64,000 nt of DNA. It comes from Micromonospora parva (GTDB lineage: Bacteria; Actinomycetota; Actinomycetes; Mycobacteriales; Micromonosporaceae). A model generated the notes under the pieces. The model was not told the DNA's origin. It saw only the letters and a list, made by a program, of their open reading frames with translations, and did no database searches. The DNA lies in assembly GCF_000718515.1 (NCBI RefSeq), contig NZ_JNZS01000008.1, positions 124,001 through 188,000 on the forward strand. Direction: 5' to 3'. Below, piece after piece: positions 59,858-64,000 of this stretch. The translations under genes and the position numbers were made by a program. The number at the start of each line of letters is the position of its first letter. Positions within the stretch are counted from its first letter, which is position 1.

Positions 59858-59908
59858 GCTCAGGCATGAAGCGTCTCATGTCGATCGATGGATGAGAAGG
59901 CGCAGCGA

Positions 59909-61012
59909 TCAGTGGGCGAAGCCTTTGGGCAGGTGGAGCCGGGCGGCCGGAACGCCGAGGGCGAGCAGCAGTGGTCGCGCACGGGCCAGCATCGCGGGTG
60001 GGCCGCAGAGGTAGATGTCCTGATCCGGCTGGTGGTGTTCGAGGGCGATGGTCAGGGCGTCTCCCCGTTCGGCCGGCTCCGCGCCGGGGTCGTCGGACAA
60101 CGCCGGCACAATGGTCAACCAGTCGTGGGCGCATTGCAGCTTGTCGAGGGCGATCGAGTCGTACAGGTCGGTGAAGGTGCGCGCGCCGACGATCAGCGTC
60201 ACCCGCCGGCCGTCCGGTGCGGCGGCGACCTGCTCGACCAGGGCGCGTAGCGGCGCCAGGCCGGTGCCGCCTGCGACGAGGAGCAGATCGCCCGTGCTCG
60301 CCGGATCGAGGCTCAGCCCGGTGTCGAGGGGTGGGCCGAACCAGAGCAGCTCGCCGGGGCATACCTGATGGACCAGGCGGTGGCAGACGGTGCCGGCGGG
60401 TACGGCGCGGACGTGCAGCTCGACGGTGCCGTCCGCGCGTGGGGCATTGGCCGGGGAGAGCCAACGCCAGTGACCGGGTAGGCGCGGGGTGCAGACCGGC
60501 ACCGCCTGACCTGGTTGGAAGGGCAGCCGGCGCCAGGGACGTACCGTCAGGATGGCGATGTCGGGCGACGGCCGGTCGTGGTCGATCACCTGGACGTGCC
60601 ACCAGGCCGGGCCGTCGCCGGCCTGCGCGGCGGCGCGGCGGATGGCGTGCGTGGCGTGGCACCGGGCGCGCCCGGCGGCGATGGCGAGCTGCGGCGTCCA
60701 CAGTGTTTGCGCGTGGCGAACCACGGTGGCGAGCAGCGCGTCGCCGATGGTGGTGGCATGCGGGAGCAGGTCGAAGTGACGGTACGCACGGCCGAGCACC
60801 CGGAGCAGCGCCGCCCGGTTCGCCGGGTCGTCGCCGCCGACCAGGAGGCGGCCCAGCGCGGTGAAGAACAGCGGCGCGTCGCGGTGTGGGAGTAGCCCGG
60901 TTCGGCGGTCTTCGAGGGTCCACCAGAAATCGGCGGCGGCCCGCACGTCGACCGACTCCCAGGCGGCGACCAGACTCGGGCGGTCGGGGTCGTCGTCGAT
61001 CACGGTGGGCAT
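59909..61012 (-). CDS. Flavohaemoprotein-like globin-FAD/NAD reductase
   Basis: 367 residues from ATG 61012 (GGAG five bases upstream). Residues about 10-120 are a divergent globin: proximal His85 in FDLLPHATTIGDALL is kept, but the Tyr of YFYxRLF is replaced (ADFWWTLEDR), so the haem pocket differs from NO-dioxygenase Hmp. FAD domain with RWLSPAN (RxxS motif), NAD domain with LLLVAGGTGLAPLRALVEQV and YLCGPPAML. Likely reduces O2 or NO, or is a globin-coupled reductase. The longer open frame to 61189 lacks family sequence. Confidence 0.85.
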   Translation of the reverse strand: MPTVIDDDPDRPSLVAAWESVDVRAAADFWWTLEDRRTGLLPHRDAPLFFTALGRLLVGGDDPANRAALLRVLGRAYRHFDLLPHATTIGDALLATVVRHAQTLWTPQLAIAAGRARCHATHAIRRAAAQAGDGPAWWHVQVIDHDRPSPDIAILTVRPWRRLPFQPGQAVPVCTPRLPGHWRWLSPANAPRADGTVELHVRAVPAGTVCHRLVHQVCPGELLWFGPPLDTGLSLDPASTGDLLLVAGGTGLAPLRALVEQVAAAPDGRRVTLIVGARTFTDLYDSIALDKLQCAHDWLTIVPALSDDPGAEPAERGDALTIALEHHQPDQDIYLCGPPAMLARARPLLLALGVPAARLHLPKGFAH

Positions 61013-61230
61013 GCCGGCTCCAAGACGTTGCTTCATGGATGGCACCGGGGCGGGCGGGAGGAGTTGCGCCGTTGAGGGCCGGCGCAACTCCGGGACAAGG
61101 CACCCGCCCCGGGCCATACGACGACTGTCCCGGCTGACCAGGTACGACGGCATGTCACAGTGATCATCGACGGCATGCGCGATCCGCATGCGGTCGACGT
61201 CGCGACGATCGAATCGGGCAGACTGCGGGC

Positions 61231-61749
61231 ATGACGGAACGCCCGGTGCTGTATCTGGTCGTCTGCGCCGCAGGCCCGGCCGAACACATCGACGAGCTGG
61301 TCGACCTCCTGATCGCCGACGGGTGGCAGGTCTGCATGATCGTCAGCCCGACCGCCGCGCCGTGGCTCGACCGTCAGGCGCTGCAAGACAAGACCGGCTA
61401 TCTGGTACGCGTGGAGTGGCGGATGCCCGGCGACCCCGAGCCGCACCCACCGGCCGATGTGGTGCTGGCCGCGCCCGTCACGTTCAACACGGTGACGAAA
61501 TGGGCGCTGGGCATCAACGACACGCTGGCGCTCGGCGTCCTCAACGAATCGCTGGGCGCGGGGTTGCCGATCATCGCGTTTCCGCACACCAAGGCGGAGT
61601 TGGCGGCGCATCCGGCCTATTCCGGTCACCTGGAGGTTCTGCGTGCTGCCGGCGTGGTCGTGGCCGACGGCAAGCCGCTGGACTCGATGAACGGGCCGGG
61701 GCGTTGGGGCGTGGTCATCGACGCGCTGCGGACGGCACGCACGTCCTGA
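61231..61749 (+). CDS. Flavoprotein (Dfp/PPC-decarboxylase-like)
   Basis: 172 residues. YLVVCAAGPAEHIDELVDLL, PADVVLAAPVTFNTVTKWAL with ALGINDTLALGVL, and PIIAFPHTKAELAAHPAYSG match the HFCD flavoprotein fold of the phosphopantothenoyl-cysteine decarboxylase family; the catalytic His and Cys of true decarboxylases are not clearly placed. ATG 61231. It lies upstream of the XRE/GNAT pair on the same strand, with a 113-bp gap. Confidence 0.88.
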   Translation: MTERPVLYLVVCAAGPAEHIDELVDLLIADGWQVCMIVSPTAAPWLDRQALQDKTGYLVRVEWRMPGDPEPHPPADVVLAAPVTFNTVTKWALGINDTLALGVLNESLGAGLPIIAFPHTKAELAAHPAYSGHLEVLRAAGVVVADGKPLDSMNGPGRWGVVIDALRTARTS

Positions 61750-61862
61750 ACGGTTGCCGCCTATTGGCGGTCCTTTGACGATATGCGTCGTGCGTATACC
61801 AGCGCACTACGCAGCGTGTTCAATGGATAGGCTCGGATGAGGCGAGACGGACGGAGCCGCCG

Positions 61863-63383
61863 GTGACCCACGCGAACTGCCCTCGGTGCGGCGGACGGCT
61901 GGCCCGGGACAACGACAGCGGACGGTGTACGCCGTGCCAGGCCGCCGAGCGGGACCGGTTGAGCACGCCACCGGTGGTGCCGGCGAGCTTCTGGGAGCAC
62001 GAGCCGGTGCGACATGCCCTCGCCGAGCGGCATCTGGGGCGGGTGATCAGGGCGTACCGGTGCCATCCGTACCACGGTCGGGTCGTGTTGCCGCAGACCG
62101 TGGTGGCCGGGTGGTTGGGGATCACGCAGGCGCAGCTCAGTCGGGTGGAGAACGGACCACCGCTCGTGCACCTGGACCGACTCGTGCACTGGGCGAAGCT
62201 CCTTGGGATGCCGGCAAGGAGCCTCTGGTTCCGTCTTCCTGGTCAGGATTGCTGGCCCGATGCAAGCCCCATGGGTGGCGAAGCAATCAGCGCGCCGCCC
62301 GATGATCAGGTGGTTGAGCGAGGCAACCCTGCAGCCGTGGCGGTTAGCGTGGGGCAGGCATCAAGCAAAGGGGGTGGCGCTACGGACCGTCGACGCTTCA
62401 ACGTACTGGCCGCGCTCGCGGGACTCGCTGCGGCTGGTCACACGTACCTGCTCCCCGGGCCGTCTGTGGAGGTTCCGGGAAGCATTGGCATGGAGCAGGT
62501 ACGGCTCGCCAGTTCCCTGGTCGAGGATCTCCGGCGGGCCGACGCGGCCGTCGGGGCCGACCTGCTCTGCGACGTCGCCATGCAAGCGCACACGAGGCTG
62601 TCGGACTGGGCAGCGCGGGCGAGCTACAGCCGGGAGGTCGGTGACGCGCTCCAAAGCGCCCTTGCTGATTTATCCATCGAGACTGCCTGGCTCGCCATCG
62701 ATGCTGATCGCCGGTCTGAGGCGCGGCCGTACCTACATGAGGCCATCACTCGTGCGCGAATCGCGGACGACCCACAGGTGGAGGTGCGTGCCCTCACGCA
62801 CCTGTCGCTGCTGATCCGCGAGAGTCAGCCCGGCGAGTCACTGCACTGCGCCGAAGCAGCCCTACGAATCTCCGCCGGATGGGCCACACCTCGACTCACC
62901 ACGTTGCTGCACCTGCGACGGGCACCTGCATACGCGGTTCTCGGGGATGCCAGCGGATTCAGTCGCGAGATGACCAAGGCCCGCCGAGAGTTGGATCGTG
63001 GCCCTCACGAGGATGACCAGGGTTTCGTGCACTTCGTGAACGCCCAAGAGTTGAACGGGATCGAAGGGCTCTCGTACCTTGCCCTCGGCAGACCCGAACG
63101 CGCTGTCCAGTCGTTGCGCGCGATCACTGCCAACCCCTCACCTAGTCATCGGCGGAACCAGGTGTACTACACGGTGCGACTCTCGGAGGCGACGTACCAG
63201 CAGGGTGACGTCAACGCGGCAGCACGTATCGCCCTGGACGTCCTGCCTGCTGTGCGCCAGATCAACTCGAAGCGGGTAAGTCAGCATCTCGCGCAGGTGC
63301 GCGGGAGCTTGGCGGCGCCACTGCAAGCGACCACGACGACCCGTCAGTTCGTTGATGCATACGACCAGGCGGTGAACGTGTGA
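61863..63383 (+). CDS. XRE-family regulator with N-terminal zinc ribbon and TPR-like region
   Basis: 506 residues. Residues 6-26 are a two-CxxC ribbon (NCPRCGG... RCTPCQAA), followed by an XRE HTH (about 58-120, LPQTVVAGWLGITQAQLSRV) and, after a linker, a long alpha-helical region (about 200-495, RLASSLVEDLRRADAAVGAD, LSIETAWLAIDADRRSEA) of the kind that binds peptides or small ligands in actinobacterial regulators. GTG 61863. The stop overlaps the GNAT start (GTGA), showing coupling. Confidence 0.88.
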   Translation: MTHANCPRCGGRLARDNDSGRCTPCQAAERDRLSTPPVVPASFWEHEPVRHALAERHLGRVIRAYRCHPYHGRVVLPQTVVAGWLGITQAQLSRVENGPPLVHLDRLVHWAKLLGMPARSLWFRLPGQDCWPDASPMGGEAISAPPDDQVVERGNPAAVAVSVGQASSKGGGATDRRRFNVLAALAGLAAAGHTYLLPGPSVEVPGSIGMEQVRLASSLVEDLRRADAAVGADLLCDVAMQAHTRLSDWAARASYSREVGDALQSALADLSIETAWLAIDADRRSEARPYLHEAITRARIADDPQVEVRALTHLSLLIRESQPGESLHCAEAALRISAGWATPRLTTLLHLRRAPAYAVLGDASGFSREMTKARRELDRGPHEDDQGFVHFVNAQELNGIEGLSYLALGRPERAVQSLRAITANPSPSHRRNQVYYTVRLSEATYQQGDVNAAARIALDVLPAVRQINSKRVSQHLAQVRGSLAAPLQATTTTRQFVDAYDQAVNV

Positions 63384-63943
63384 TCAAAGGTCTGCAACTT
63401 CGCCATCACAGCGCCGACGAGGCTGAAGGAATCACCGATCAACTTGTGGACCTCTACTTGGAGGTCTATGCAGGCTGCGGCGAGTTCTACAGTGAGGAGC
63501 GTTACCGGCACCAACTCGACCTCCACATGCAGCGAGCTGGGTGGAAGCTCGTCACTGCAACCGTTGAAGGAGCTTTGGTCGGATACATCTACGGGTTCCC
63601 GCTACCTCCAAACACGCGATGGTGGGAAGGCATTCACGAGCCCGTGCCGCCCGGGTTCACCCAGGAGGACGGGAAGCGCACCTTCGCGCTCAGCGAGCTG
63701 TTGGTGCACTCCGGTTGGCGGCGTCAGGGCATCGCAAGGGTGCTGCATGAAGACCTGATCGGTAGTCGAGCAGAGTCCCGAACGACGCTCCTGGCCCGTC
63801 CTGACAATGTCGCCGCGCAGACCGCGTACCGTTCCTGGGGCTGGGGCAAGATCACCAAGCTGCAACCGAGCTGGGAAGACGGACCAATCTTCGATGTCTT
63901 GGTTCGCAGCGCCACAGGGAGCCGCACCGACTCAAGTGGATGA
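63380..63943 (+). CDS. GNAT N-acetyltransferase
   Basis: 187 residues. TATVEGALVGYIYGFPLPPN, ELLVHSGWRRQGIARVLHED (acetyl-CoA loop), RPDNVAAQTAYRSWGWGKI. GTG 63380 overlaps the regulator stop by four bases. This HTH plus GNAT pairing recurs in streptomycete-like genomes and is thought to be a two-gene unit, substrate unknown. It is the last gene; the remaining 57 bp of the window hold nothing recognisable. Confidence 0.92.
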   Translation: MIKGLQLRHHSADEAEGITDQLVDLYLEVYAGCGEFYSEERYRHQLDLHMQRAGWKLVTATVEGALVGYIYGFPLPPNTRWWEGIHEPVPPGFTQEDGKRTFALSELLVHSGWRRQGIARVLHEDLIGSRAESRTTLLARPDNVAAQTAYRSWGWGKITKLQPSWEDGPIFDVLVRSATGSRTDSSG

Positions 63944-64000
63944 CTGCGGTGGTCAGGGATTGTGGGTGCAGGCACGGCGTGAGCCAGCAATCGGTCCACG

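Noticed and set aside
1..64000. CRISPR array, tRNA or rRNA gene, insertion sequence, prophage or biosynthetic gene cluster
   Set aside because: No regularly spaced repeats with unique spacers, no transposase or integrase frames, no recognisable tRNA cloverleaf and no synthase-type genes were seen.

Overview
The window is about 72% GC, with dense genes, many GTG starts, stop/start overlaps and strong third-position GC. Gene content points to a soil actinomycete of the Micromonosporaceae, most likely Micromonospora: an aa3 cytochrome oxidase, secreted plant-polymer enzymes with actinobacterial CBM2 and CBM3 modules, a CebR-like operator, an MfpA-type pentapeptide protein, a DrrAB transporter and an F420/FMN PPOX protein. 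The genus is inferred from style and protein families; there is no rRNA or tRNA here to confirm it.

Layout. 1-570: a palindromic element, then a GC-rich pentamer-based tandem repeat downstream of ctaD. 571-13575: ctaD, a FAD monooxygenase, secreted GH12-CBM2 cellulase, a hypothetical gene, a split N-acetylmuramoyl-L-alanine amidase, an aldo/keto reductase, a LigD-type phosphoesterase with a dead ligase domain, thrC, a secreted PL3 pectate lyase and a GH15 enzyme. 13618-25770: cupin, sulfotransferase, beta-family protein, HesB-like protein, FAD monooxygenase, aquaporin, DacB, a small CRND-motif protein, a membrane-anchored protein, MfpA, a serine hydrolase, an NAD(P)-binding protein, a PPOX protein and a caspase-like-looking hypothetical. 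26074-38868: a secreted M15 peptidase and a second CRND-motif protein, then two mirror-image modules, each a NarL-type two-component pair divergent from an ABC transporter, around YqeB, SOUL and membrane protein genes.

38898-49574: DUF1697, TAT-exported metallo-hydrolase, an ampR/ampC-like LysR and class A beta-lactamase-like pair, an aldo/keto reductase, remnants of an XRE regulator and an SDR gene fused by a deletion, a second aldo/keto reductase, GNAT, an FMN reductase-drrA-drrB operon and its neighbouring AraC regulator. 49714-64000: ABM monooxygenase and esterase, a large signalling ATPase, an HTH-DUF4180 operon with an obvious operator, an OGG-fold protein, DUF1963, a small basic protein, a secreted FnIII-CBM3 protein, a hypothetical plus GIY-YIG pair, a flavohaemoprotein-like reductase, a flavoprotein, a zinc-ribbon XRE regulator and an overlapping GNAT gene.

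How it fits together. This looks like an ordinary chromosomal arm region: polymer degradation under LacI-type control, cell-wall turnover, envelope-stress sensing and export, and many single redox or detoxification genes. No phage, IS element, CRISPR array or biosynthetic gene cluster was recognised. The most notable signals are a three-copy intergenic palindrome family with compensatory base changes at convergent gene ends, the XRE/SDR deletion scar at 44237/44238, the phosphoesterase whose ligase domain has lost its catalytic residues, two paralogues of an uncharacterised CRND/PCRLHRWG family, and the GIY-YIG pair.
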